Shown here piece after piece: positions 10,245 through 17,796 of a stretch of DNA of 64,000 nucleotides (positions are counted from its first letter, which is position 1; each line of letters opens with the position of its first letter). The position numbers were made by a program, and so were the translations under genes. Below the pieces are notes generated by a model, which was given only the letters and a program-made list of their open reading frames with translations, was not told where the DNA came from and did not search any database. The DNA is from Bacillota bacterium. GTDB taxonomy: Bacteria > Bacillota > Clostridia > Oscillospirales > CAG-382. The stretch spans positions 58,138 to 122,137 of the forward strand of contig JAKPGJ010000036.1 of assembly GCA_029550965.1 (NCBI GenBank), in the 5' to 3' direction.

Positions 10245-11258
10245 TTATTTTTCTAATATATAAAATCCTACTTTTCTATAAACCTTCGAAAGCGTTTTTC
10301 TTGCCAAATACGCGGCTCTTTCGCTGCCGTTCTTTAGAATGGCGTTCAGCTGCTCTTTGTCGGCCAGCCTGCGGTTGAACTCCGCCTGAATCCTGCCGAG
10401 TTCGTCCGCGACGACCTCCGCGACAGCGAGCTTGAAATCGCCGTAGCCTTTGCCCTCAAATTCTTTTTCCGCTTCGGCGATGGTTTTTCTGGTAAAACCG
10501 GCGTAAATGGTCAGCAGGTTGTTGATGCCGTCTTTTCCTTCGGCGTATTTGACCTCGCTGCCCGAATCGGTTACCGCGCGCTTGATTTTGCGGACGATGG
10601 TATCCCGGTCGTCCAGCATGCTGATGCTGCCGCCGCCGGTGTCCGACTTGCTCATCTTCTTGGTAGGTTCGGTCAGCGACATTATCTTTGTGCCTTCCTT
10701 CGGAATGTAAGGCTCCGGAATCTTAAAGGTTTCGCCGTAGATGCCGTTGAACCGCTCGGCGATGTCCCTGGTCAGCTCGATATGCTGTTTCTGGTCCTGT
10801 CCGACCGGCACAAGGTCAGCCTGGTACAGCAGAATATCCGCCGCCATCAGAACCGGGTATGTGAAGAGTCCGGCGTTTACGTTTTCGGGATGCTTCGCCG
10901 CTTTGTCCTTAAATTGCGTCATTCTTGAAAGCTCGCCGAACATGGTATAACAGTTCAGCACCCACGCAAGCTCAGCGTGCGCGGGAACATGGCTTTGTAA
11001 AAATATAATATTCTTCTCCGGGTCAATGCCCACCGCAAGGTAGAGCGCCAAAACCTCCAGGCTTCTGCGGCGCAGCTCGGCAGGATTCTGCCGGACGGTG
11101 ATGGAGTGCATGTCCACAATGCAGTACAAACAGTCATATTCGTACTGCAGTTTGACCCAGTTGCGCAAAGCGCCGAGATAGTTTCCGATTGTGATATTTC
11201 CCGAGGGCTGAATCCCCGAGAAGATCGTTTTCCTTTGTTCCGTGTTTGTGTTTTCCAA
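10245..11258 (-). CDS. trpS: Tryptophanyl-tRNA synthetase
   Basis: Class I synthetase that charges tRNA(Trp). The HIGH-equivalent is PSGNITIGNYLG near residue 18 and the KMSKSD loop is near residue 205; the GxDQxxH-type segment VPVGQDQKQHIEL is also present. About 337 residues is the usual size. I set the start at TTG 11258 because AGGTGA lies six bases upstream; a GTG three codons earlier has no ribosome binding site. Only 42 bases separate it from the upstream aminotransferase, which leaves no room for a T-box leader. Confidence 0.95.
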   Translation of the reverse strand: MENTNTEQRKTIFSGIQPSGNITIGNYLGALRNWVKLQYEYDCLYCIVDMHSITVRQNPAELRRRSLEVLALYLAVGIDPEKNIIFLQSHVPAHAELAWVLNCYTMFGELSRMTQFKDKAAKHPENVNAGLFTYPVLMAADILLYQADLVPVGQDQKQHIELTRDIAERFNGIYGETFKIPEPYIPKEGTKIMSLTEPTKKMSKSDTGGGSISMLDDRDTIVRKIKRAVTDSGSEVKYAEGKDGINNLLTIYAGFTRKTIAEAEKEFEGKGYGDFKLAVAEVVADELGRIQAEFNRRLADKEQLNAILKNGSERAAYLARKTLSKVYRKVGFYILEK

Positions 11259-11300
11259 ATGTATCACCTGTGTTTTTCTTCGAAAAGTGTTCGTAAATGG

Positions 11301-12497
11301 TTATTTTATATAATCGTCTATGATTGCCGCCAGTTTGTCGATGCCGGCAACGATCTGCTCGTCGGTGGGCGTAGAGTAATTCAGCCTGAACGACCGGCTC
11401 CTGTCCCCCTGAATCGGGCAGAAGCAGCTGCCGGTGACGACGGCGACTTTTTGCCCGACCGCGACGCGCGCGAACTCGTCGGCGTCGCCCGTCGGAAGCG
11501 TTACCCAGATAAAGAGCCCGCCCTCCGGCCGGGTGTATTTTACTCGTTTATCAAACTTTTCATCCATGCGCCGCAGCATCAGGCCGGATTTCTGCCTGTA
11601 AAGCTCGCGGATAGACGCGATATGCTCGTCCAGACCGTATACGCTGATAAACTTTGAGGTTAGAATCTGGAAGAATATGTTCGTGTGCACGTCGTTGACC
11701 TGCTTGACCACGACAACCTTCTGGATAACCTCTTTCGGTCCGCAGAGGAAGCCGACGCGCATGCCCGCGGAGAGTATCTTTGAGAACGATGAACAGTAGA
11801 TGACCCTTCCGTCCGTATCCAGGCTCTTGAGGGTCGGAACGTCCTCGCCGGCAAAGCGCAGTTCGCCGTACGGGTTGTCCTCCAGAATCAACACGTTGTA
11901 TTTCCGGGCGAGCGCAAGGATCGCCTTTCTCTTCGCAAGGCTGGTCGTAATGCCCGTCGGGTTCTGGAAGGTCGGAATGATATAGATAAAGCGTACGTTT
12001 TTATGCGTTTTCAACGCGGCTTCGAGCTGTTCGAGATTCATGCCGTCGTCCTCAAGGTCCACGCCGACCAAATTGGTGTTGTACGAGCGGAAAGCGTTCA
12101 GCGCGCCGATAAAGCTCGGGTTCTCGCAGATGATGGTGTCGCCTTCGTTGCACAAAACCTTCGTGGTAAGGTCGATACCCTGCTGGCCGCCGGTCGTGAT
12201 GATAACCTCGTCATCGTCGTTTCCGATCGAAAAACGCTCTTTAAGACGGGCGGCTACCTGCGTCCGCAGAAGCGGATACCCTTCCGTAATGCTGTACTGA
12301 AGCGCGTCGGTCGGACAGCATAGGAAGATTTCCTCGGCGATATTCTTCATCTTCTCGACCGGAAAGGACAGAGCCGACGGGTTGCCGGCCGCGAAAGAAA
12401 TGACCTCCGGGTCAGAGAGCGATTTGAAAATCTCTCTGATCGCGGACGGCTTCATATCCTTGACCTTGTCGGAAAAGAAATAGTCGATTCTATTCAT
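11301..12497 (-). CDS. PLP-dependent aminotransferase (fold type I; 2-aminoadipate/LysN-like)
   Basis: Transfers an amino group between an amino acid and a 2-oxo acid using pyridoxal phosphate. The aminotransferase class I/II domain fills the protein; the cofactor-binding lysine is in SSFSKILSAGMRVGF, with NPTGIT and EDNPYGELRF upstream and FRLNYSTP near the end. It resembles the catalytic half of MocR regulators and LysN-type 2-aminoadipate aminotransferases but has no winged helix. Substrate cannot be assigned. The start is placed at ATG 12497 with AAAGG about 12 bases upstream; an in-frame TTG 15 codons earlier seems less likely. Probably co-transcribed with trpS. Confidence 0.88.
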   Translation of the reverse strand: MNRIDYFFSDKVKDMKPSAIREIFKSLSDPEVISFAAGNPSALSFPVEKMKNIAEEIFLCCPTDALQYSITEGYPLLRTQVAARLKERFSIGNDDDEVIITTGGQQGIDLTTKVLCNEGDTIICENPSFIGALNAFRSYNTNLVGVDLEDDGMNLEQLEAALKTHKNVRFIYIIPTFQNPTGITTSLAKRKAILALARKYNVLILEDNPYGELRFAGEDVPTLKSLDTDGRVIYCSSFSKILSAGMRVGFLCGPKEVIQKVVVVKQVNDVHTNIFFQILTSKFISVYGLDEHIASIRELYRQKSGLMLRRMDEKFDKRVKYTRPEGGLFIWVTLPTGDADEFARVAVGQKVAVVTGSCFCPIQGDRSRSFRLNYSTPTDEQIVAGIDKLAAIIDDYIK

Positions 12498-12605
12498 AAA
12501 AGATCGAGACCTTTCTTCATAAAAACTTACCAATTTTTGCAATATATAACACTATAATAACATACTGCTATAGGTTTTTCAATAAAAAATTTATCGAAAA
12601 AACTG

Positions 12606-12634
12606 TTTACAAGATTATGCGGATGATGTATAAT
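12606..12634 (+). promoter_or_regulatory. Sigma-A type promoter for pduL operon
   Basis: TTTACA (12606-12611), a 17-base spacer and a perfect TATAAT (12629-12634), 33 bases before the pduL start. This is one of the strongest matches in the window. Confidence 0.8.
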
Positions 12635-12666
12635 TATTGAGATTGAAAACAAAGGAGATGTCAAAT

Positions 12667-13248
12667 TTGGAAAAAAAGATTCTTGTAGAAACATCTGCAA
12701 GACATGTTCATCTTACCGAAGAACATATTGAAATATTATTCGGAAAAGGTAGAACGCTGACGGTGCGCAACATGCTTTCACAGCCCGGTCAGTTCGCAAG
12801 CTGCGAAAGAGTTGACCTCGTTGGTCCGAAGAACACCATCAAGAACGTTTTGGTTCTCGGTCCGGCAAGAAAGGCAACGCAGGTTGAGATTTCCATGACC
12901 GACGCGCGCGCGCTCGGCGTTAACCCGCCGGTTCGCGAGTCCGGCGATATCAAAGGCAGCACCGGAATCAAAATTGTCGGTCCCGCGGGCGAGATTAACA
13001 TCGAAGAGGGCGTCATCATCGCAAAACGCCACGCGCACCTCACGCCCGAAGTGGCGGAAGCATGGGGCGTTTCAAACGGCGATATCGTACAGATTAAGAT
13101 TGACAACGACGTTCGCGGCTTGATTTTCGACAACGTTGTCGTCAGAGTAAGGTCTGATTTCGCGCCGTCGGTTCATCTTGATACCGACGAAGCGAACGCG
13201 GCAGGCTGCTCCGGCGAGGTTTACGGAGAACTGATTACGAAGAAGTAA
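12667..13248 (+). CDS. pduL: Phosphate propanoyltransferase / phosphotransacetylase, PduL type
   Basis: Interconverts acyl-CoA plus phosphate with acyl phosphate plus CoA. The zinc-binding histidines appear in two repeats, ETSARHVHLTEEH near the N terminus and IIAKRHAHLTPEVAE near residue 118, the standard PduL pattern. There is no microcompartment encapsulation tail and no shell gene nearby, so a cytosolic role in acetate or propionate formation is more likely. The start is TTG 12667, because AGGAG sits nine bases upstream; an ATG at 12658 directly abuts that site. About 193 residues fit. It is the first gene of the operon that continues with the NifU-like scaffold and GGGtGRT protein. Confidence 0.92.
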   Translation: MEKKILVETSARHVHLTEEHIEILFGKGRTLTVRNMLSQPGQFASCERVDLVGPKNTIKNVLVLGPARKATQVEISMTDARALGVNPPVRESGDIKGSTGIKIVGPAGEINIEEGVIIAKRHAHLTPEVAEAWGVSNGDIVQIKIDNDVRGLIFDNVVVRVRSDFAPSVHLDTDEANAAGCSGEVYGELITKK

Positions 13249-13282
13249 AATAAAAAATTACATAGATGAAAGGAAAAATGAT

Positions 13283-13978
13283 ATGCTGCAATATTCACAC
13301 GAAGTAGAAAACATGTGTACGGTAGCAAAAGGCCCGCATCATGGTCCCGCCCCCATTCCCGAGGAAGGAAAATGGGTCAAAGCGTACCAGATTTCGGATA
13401 TTTCCGGTCTTTCGCACGGCGTGGGCTGGTGCGCGCCTCAGCAGGGCGCCTGCAAGCTGACCCTGAACGTTAAGAACGGCATTATCGAGGAGGCACTGGT
13501 CGAAACCATCGGATGCAGCGGCATGACGCATTCCGCGGCGATGGCGGCGGAGATTCTTCAGGGAAAAACGCTGCTCGAAGCGCTCAACACCGACCTTGTC
13601 TGCGACGCGATCAACGTTGCGATGAGAGAGCTTTTCAAACAGATCGTTTACGGCAGATCGCAGACGGCTTTTTCGGAGAACGGACTTCCCGTCGGCGCTT
13701 CGCTGGACGACCTCGGCAAAGGACTGCGCTCTCAGGTCGGAACCATGTTCGCTACGAAGGTTAAAGGCGTACGCTACCTGGAAATGGCGGAAGGATACGT
13801 TCTTTCTCTCGGTCTCGACGAGAACAACGAGGTTATCGGATACAAGTTCGTAAACCTCGGAAAAATGATGGAAATGATCAGAGACGGCGTCGCACCTGCT
13901 GAAGCGTATGAAAAGAACATAAAGACCTACGGCAGATATGACGAAGCAGTCAAGTATATCGACCCGAGGAAAGAATAG
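13283..13978 (+). CDS. NifU/IscU-like iron-sulfur scaffold protein with C-terminal extension
   Basis: The central part (about residues 40-125) resembles the NifU N-terminal / IscU scaffold fold that assembles [2Fe-2S] clusters: Cys50 and Cys57 in the GWCAPQQGAC segment, Cys78 in ETIGCSGMTHSA, and Cys107. A further Cys12 lies in the N-terminal tail. About 100 extra residues follow the scaffold domain, unlike a plain IscU (about 130 residues). No cysteine desulfurase is nearby. It is immediately followed (11 bases) by the GGGtGRT gene; I recall this pair as conserved in Clostridia, without known function. A role in handling a metal cluster for its partner is inference. Confidence 0.8.
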   Translation: MLQYSHEVENMCTVAKGPHHGPAPIPEEGKWVKAYQISDISGLSHGVGWCAPQQGACKLTLNVKNGIIEEALVETIGCSGMTHSAAMAAEILQGKTLLEALNTDLVCDAINVAMRELFKQIVYGRSQTAFSENGLPVGASLDDLGKGLRSQVGTMFATKVKGVRYLEMAEGYVLSLGLDENNEVIGYKFVNLGKMMEMIRDGVAPAEAYEKNIKTYGRYDEAVKYIDPRKE

Positions 13979-13989
13979 GAGGAACATAA

Positions 13990-14988
13990 ATGGTTAAGTT
14001 TGAAGGTTACGAAAGAAGAATAGATAAAATCAACGCTTGCCTGAAAGAGTATGGATTCTCCTCCCTTGAGGACTGCAAAGCGCTCTGCGACTCCAAAGGC
14101 GTTGATGTCGAAGCGATCGTAAAAGGCGTTCAGCCCATCGCGTTTGAAAACGCAACCTGGGCTTATACGCTCGGCGCGGCGATCGCGTTCAAAAAAGGCG
14201 TAAAAACCGCCGCAGAAGCAGCCGAGGCAATCGGCATCGGCATTCAGGCTTTCTGCGTTCCCGGCTCGGTCGCGGAATCCCGCAAAGTCGGTCTCGGTCA
14301 CGGCAATCTCGCCGCCATGCTCCTGCGCGAAGAGACCAAGTGCTTCGCGTTCCTCGCAGGTCACGAATCCTTCGCGGCTGCCGAAGGCGCGATCGGTATC
14401 GCAAAAACGGCGAACAAGGTCCGCAAGACGCCGCTCAGAGTTATCCTCAACGGTCTCGGCAAGGACGCGGCGTATATCATTTCCCGCATCAACGGTTTTA
14501 CCTATGTTGAAACCGAATACGATTTCTTTACCGGAGAACTGAAGATTGTCAGAGAAAAAGCGTTCTCCAACGGCGAAAAGGCGAAGGTTAAGGTGTACGG
14601 CGCGAACGACGTTCTTGAGGGCGTCGCGATTATGCATCACGAGGACGTTGACGTTTCCATCACCGGAAACTCCACCAACCCGACCCGCTTCCAGCACCTT
14701 GTCGCAGGTACATACAAGAAGGAATGCTACGAGAAAGGCAAGAAGTACTTCTCGGTCGCTTCCGGCGGCGGCACGGGCAGAACGCTTCACCCCGACAACA
14801 TGGCGGCTGGTCCCGCTTCCTACGGTCTGACAGACTCGATGGGCCGCATGCACAGCGACGCGCAGTTCGCAGGTTCTTCCTCCGTTCCCGCGCACGTTGA
14901 AATGATGGGCCTTATTGGCGCCGGCAACAACCCGATGGTCGGCATGACCGTTGCCATTGCGGTTGCCGTAGCGACCAGCAATCAGTAA
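13990..14988 (+). CDS. GGGtGRT protein (conserved, function unknown)
   Basis: A 332-residue protein I recognise as the family named after its motif: SGGGTGRTLHPDNMAAGP, with GGGTGRT at residues 259-265. Other visible blocks are ENATWAYTLGAAIAFKKG (about 52-69), GLGHGNLAAMLLREETKCFAFLAGHES (about 100-126) and a C-terminal GLIGAGNNPMVGMTVAIAVA segment that is hydrophobic but glycine-rich, so not clearly a membrane helix. No signal peptide. AGGAGGA precedes ATG 13990, and it is coupled to the NifU-like scaffold upstream. The glycine-rich motifs suggest nucleotide or phosphate binding, which is a guess. A terminator follows at 15006-15038. Confidence 0.8.
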   Translation: MVKFEGYERRIDKINACLKEYGFSSLEDCKALCDSKGVDVEAIVKGVQPIAFENATWAYTLGAAIAFKKGVKTAAEAAEAIGIGIQAFCVPGSVAESRKVGLGHGNLAAMLLREETKCFAFLAGHESFAAAEGAIGIAKTANKVRKTPLRVILNGLGKDAAYIISRINGFTYVETEYDFFTGELKIVREKAFSNGEKAKVKVYGANDVLEGVAIMHHEDVDVSITGNSTNPTRFQHLVAGTYKKECYEKGKKYFSVASGGGTGRTLHPDNMAAGPASYGLTDSMGRMHSDAQFAGSSSVPAHVEMMGLIGAGNNPMVGMTVAIAVAVATSNQ

Positions 14989-15005
14989 AGAAAAAAGCAA
15001 TAAAC

Positions 15006-15038
15006 AAGGCAGAGGATTTAACTCCCCTGCCTTTTTTT
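15006..15038 (+). terminator. Rho-independent terminator after the GGGtGRT gene
   Basis: AAGGCAGAGG pairs with CCCCTGCCTT (one bulge) around a short loop and is followed by seven T. It closes the pduL-NifU-GGGtGRT operon. Confidence 0.85.
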
Positions 15039-15082
15039 GTGCGCAATTGCATACGCGTGCGGTAACCGCCGGTTATCTTTGA

Positions 15083-15163
15083 TTACTTCCGCGACTTGTA
15101 TTTCTTGATTATCAATGCTTTCATCCAGTGATGCCGTAATAATATCGGATATTTTTCAGTCAT
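15083..15163 (-). CDS. Possible 26-residue ORF downstream of the sigma-partner gene
   Basis: MTEKYPILLRHHWMKALIIK plus a basic tail. GAGGAG lies nine bases upstream of ATG 15163, and that site overlaps the end of the preceding gene (stop at 15168-15170), an arrangement seen in translational coupling. The peptide is rich in Lys, Arg and His and has no cysteine or clear membrane segment. I do not recognise it; it could be a chance ORF. Confidence 0.35.
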   Translation of the reverse strand: MTEKYPILLRHHWMKALIIKKYKSRK

Positions 15164-15167
15164 AAGC

Positions 15168-16187
15168 CTAATTCTCCTCAGACTGCGCGAGCCAGAACAC
15201 ATATCCGCCGCGCTCGGACAGTTTTGTAATCGCGTATTCGGATAATTCCATAATATAAGTTGCCGCATACGGAACATATCCTGAGATTTCCTCAGTTTTC
15301 TGTACGTTTTGAGCGCCTAAGCTAATCGCATAATCCAGTTTGTCCGAAATCAGGAACTCGTTATATCTCTTTAAAGCAGCGCTCTCTATCTTGCTAATCC
15401 TTGTATACAACTCGCATACTTTTTTATGATAAGGTTCAAGTCTTTCGCATTCCTGTTTCGCGATATCAAATTCGGGCGTTATTTCTATTTTCTTTTCCTT
15501 TACGTCTATCAGATAATTATAGTACATTTCATACAGATCCGCGTATGCTCTGTATTCTTCGATTTCTTCCATTAACGCATTGATGGCGTTTGCTTCAAAG
15601 GTGTAATCCTGCGACTGATATAGGATATTGTTTAAAAATTCATTCATTTCTTCGTTCGTCATCTGAATCTCGACGATTACGCGGAAAAGAACGTCCTGTC
15701 CTGCATACTCTGCCATTTTCTCTTTCAATTTTTTTGATATATATACTTCTCTGCTGGACAGTAAAGCGTCTACTCTGGAAAAACTATAATCAAAAGTATC
15801 GCCCGTTATCACCGGCTTCTCAGCGGGCACATTCGAAACGATGTCGGACGTATCGGACGCGCCGCCTTCTGAATCGGTATCCGATGTGAACGCAGCTGCG
15901 CCGGAATCCGTATTGTTCGTATTCTGAACTTGATAATGAAAACTCATGGATACGACGACTGCGGATGCGAATACCAATAATACGCTTGTCAGAACGGCAA
16001 GCGCTTTTTTATACTTGCTCGGTTTCTTTTTCAATACGACATAAGCGGGCGCGAAATCGTTCTCTTTTTTGCCAAATGCTGCGTTTTGCTCCAACGCTTC
16101 GGAAGGCAGAACATTTTCTTTTTCCGGGATACGAATTGAATGAAAACCCTTTTTAAGCATTCTCCTGGTTTTCCATTCGCGGAACAT
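15168..16187 (-). CDS. Single-pass membrane protein paired with ECF sigma factor (putative anti-sigma or effector)
   Basis: About 339 residues. A cytoplasmic N-terminal part of about 60 residues (basic, MFREWKTRRMLKKGF) precedes one membrane helix (about 65-83, VLTSVLLVFASAVVVSM), then an extracytoplasmic Ser/Thr/Asp-rich linker and a mostly helical domain with many Glu, Lys and Tyr (about 130-330). The start is ATG 16187 with AAGGAGG eight bases upstream; a TTG further up overlaps that site. It overlaps the sigma gene by 35 bases, the usual layout for an anti-sigma factor, but no zinc-binding HxxxCxxC motif is visible, so anti-sigma function is inferred from position and topology only. Confidence 0.7.
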   Translation of the reverse strand: MFREWKTRRMLKKGFHSIRIPEKENVLPSEALEQNAAFGKKENDFAPAYVVLKKKPSKYKKALAVLTSVLLVFASAVVVSMSFHYQVQNTNNTDSGAAAFTSDTDSEGGASDTSDIVSNVPAEKPVITGDTFDYSFSRVDALLSSREVYISKKLKEKMAEYAGQDVLFRVIVEIQMTNEEMNEFLNNILYQSQDYTFEANAINALMEEIEEYRAYADLYEMYYNYLIDVKEKKIEITPEFDIAKQECERLEPYHKKVCELYTRISKIESAALKRYNEFLISDKLDYAISLGAQNVQKTEEISGYVPYAATYIMELSEYAITKLSERGGYVFWLAQSEEN

Positions 16188-16722
16188 GCTGTTTTCCTCC
16201 TTCTTCAAGATATTCGCGCAGCTTTTCGAGCGCTCTTTTGTATTTCTGCCTGCTGTTGTCTGCGGAAATGCCTAAGATCAATGCGATTTCTTTATGGCGC
16301 ATGCCGCATACGGTCTTGTAGACCACAATTTCCCGTTCCTGCGTTGTCAGGGTTGAGAGCGCGTCGGAAAGCGCAAATCTGTCAAGCAGTTTCTCTTCGG
16401 GGAAGCGAAATAGGATGTTGTCATAGTAGGGAGCGTACTTTTTTCTTTCGTTCAGCATATTCAGCGCCAGATTCCTTGCGATGGACACAATCCAGGCTTT
16501 GGCGTTGCTGCCCTTTCGATATGTACGCGCGCTTTCTGCGATTCTTAAAAAGGTTTCCTGCATAGCGTCCTGCGCGAGCTGATAATCTCCCAAAATGGAA
16601 AACGCCACTGTAAAAATCAATCTGCCGGCGCAGTCGTAAATGACAGTAAGGGCGCTAAGATCGCCCTCCGATATTCGTCTTAGGGACTGCTCGCAGATTT
16701 CATTTACAAAAAGCTTTTCCAT
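16153..16722 (-). CDS. ECF-type RNA polymerase sigma factor
   Basis: Alternative sigma factor with region 2 (about residues 20-90: LIFTVAFSILGDYQLAQDAMQETFLRI) and region 4 (about 125-175: LTTQEREIVVYKTVCGMRHKEIALILGIS as helix-turn-helix) and no region 3. About 189 residues is typical. The start is ATG 16722, preceded by GGGGAGGG; the longer reading from 16788 begins in hydrophobic sequence with no ribosome binding site. The next gene overlaps and encodes a one-pass membrane protein, so a sigma/anti-sigma pair sensing an extracytoplasmic signal is the natural reading. Confidence 0.93.
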   Translation of the reverse strand: MEKLFVNEICEQSLRRISEGDLSALTVIYDCAGRLIFTVAFSILGDYQLAQDAMQETFLRIAESARTYRKGSNAKAWIVSIARNLALNMLNERKKYAPYYDNILFRFPEEKLLDRFALSDALSTLTTQEREIVVYKTVCGMRHKEIALILGISADNSRQKYKRALEKLREYLEEGGKQHVPRMENQENA

Positions 16723-16793
16723 TTCCCTCCCCTCCGTTTCTGCTTTCATAATATATAACAAGCAAAGAAGGTAAAACGTGACATTCAAACTAT

Positions 16794-16823
16794 AAAAAGT
16801 GCCTCGTAAAGAGACACTTTTTA
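16794..16823 (-). terminator. Rho-independent terminator after the 283-residue membrane protein gene
   Basis: AAAAAGTG-CTC pairs with GAG-CACTTTTT around GTAAA (one internal mismatch). It has T-runs on both sides. It lies 3 bases past the stop of the minus-strand gene at 16827. Confidence 0.75.
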
Positions 16824-16826
16824 ATA

Positions 16827-17678
16827 TTACATCAACAGCGCGAACGTAACCAGTGTACCGTATAACATACTGACTGCGTTCGCTGTTATACCGTAAATAA
16901 AAGCACGGTCTTTGCTTTGTCCGACAAGGTAGTTGCGATATGCAAACGCTTCGGCAAACATAATGATAAGTTCTATTGGAATTTGAATCAGGATCGCGGC
17001 AGACGGCCCGATTCTTATAAAGGCGAAACTGACGACGGCTGTCAGCGCTATCTGCGTCAGGATATTGACGATGAAAAACGGCTTCCAGTTCGTTTTCAGT
17101 TTAAAGCCGAAAAACAATAGAATAATTCCTTCGATAAAGAGCGTCGGCAGACAGGTGAGCAAAAACTGCAAAAGATAAGTGTCTGTGAGATTTGGCTCGC
17201 TTAATGTTTCGGTTCCGTAATCAAAGTAAGCAGTTGAAAACATTGATTTGCGCGTAATAACGTCCGATACGGTCACTTTTCCGCTTTCGGTGACAATGAT
17301 GATGCGGTAGGTTTTCGGAACCCCGATATAGCCGAAAAAATGCAACATATCGCCGTCTTTCGGTTCGCCGATAAGCTCGCCATGCAGCGGCAAATCGGTT
17401 CCGTCCGTCAATGCGGGCAGCCAGCCCTCCTCTTTTTTAGAATACAAAAGCGACAGCATATTTTGGTTGTATATGCTTTTGTCGTTTAGATTTTCAAATT
17501 TATTTTCCGAACTGTTTTGAATCAGCAAATCCAAATAATATGTTTCCTTCGGAGGGTTTTTTACGTAAATATACAGTTCCGGCTTTAAGCCGACGTCCGC
17601 CGAAACAGCACTCGTGCAAAGAAAAGAGAGCGCGATAAGAATCAGGATGAAAAGTATTATCTTTTTACTTTGTTTCAT
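16827..17678 (-). CDS. Secreted/membrane protein of unknown function (signal peptide, extracytoplasmic domain, four membrane helices)
   Basis: A cleavable-looking signal peptide (KKIILFILILIALSFLCTSAVSA, about residues 5-27) precedes an extracytoplasmic domain of about 140 residues with the pattern LKPELYIYVKNPPKETYYLD and SGKVTVSDVITRKS. The C-terminal third has four predicted membrane helices (about 165-185, 195-213, 220-245, 255-280). I recall similar proteins in Clostridia with this LYIYVKNPP start but no function. It lies just upstream of the ECF sigma gene in the same direction, separated by a terminator. Function unassigned. Confidence 0.65.
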   Translation of the reverse strand: MKQSKKIILFILILIALSFLCTSAVSADVGLKPELYIYVKNPPKETYYLDLLIQNSSENKFENLNDKSIYNQNMLSLLYSKKEEGWLPALTDGTDLPLHGELIGEPKDGDMLHFFGYIGVPKTYRIIIVTESGKVTVSDVITRKSMFSTAYFDYGTETLSEPNLTDTYLLQFLLTCLPTLFIEGIILLFFGFKLKTNWKPFFIVNILTQIALTAVVSFAFIRIGPSAAILIQIPIELIIMFAEAFAYRNYLVGQSKDRAFIYGITANAVSMLYGTLVTFALLM

Positions 17679-17754
17679 AAAAAAACTCTCTTAAATATTT
17701 ATTGAAGATATAATAGCAGATTTTGTCGAATCTGTCAAACATTTTTTAAAATAA

Positions 17755-17782
17755 AAAGCCAGCGGTTTTTGCCGCTGGCTTT
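17755..17782 (-). terminator. Rho-independent terminator after the oxaloacetate decarboxylase operon
   Basis: Perfect 11-bp stem AAAGCCAGCGG/CCGCTGGCTTT with a six-base loop; read on the minus strand it is followed by a T-rich stretch. It lies 15 bases past the oadA stop. Confidence 0.9.
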
Positions 17783-17796
17783 ATGATACAATTTAC

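Noticed and set aside
11259..11300. T-box leader for trpS
   Set aside because: Only 42 bases lie between the aminotransferase stop and the trpS start; no room for a T-box.
13295..13987. 230-codon open frame on the minus strand
   Set aside because: Antisense to the NifU-like gene; no start signal and no family features.
13927..15000. 357-codon open frame on the minus strand
   Set aside because: It runs antisense to the GGGtGRT gene, has no ribosome binding site and its translation has no recognisable features; the plus-strand gene explains the codon pattern.
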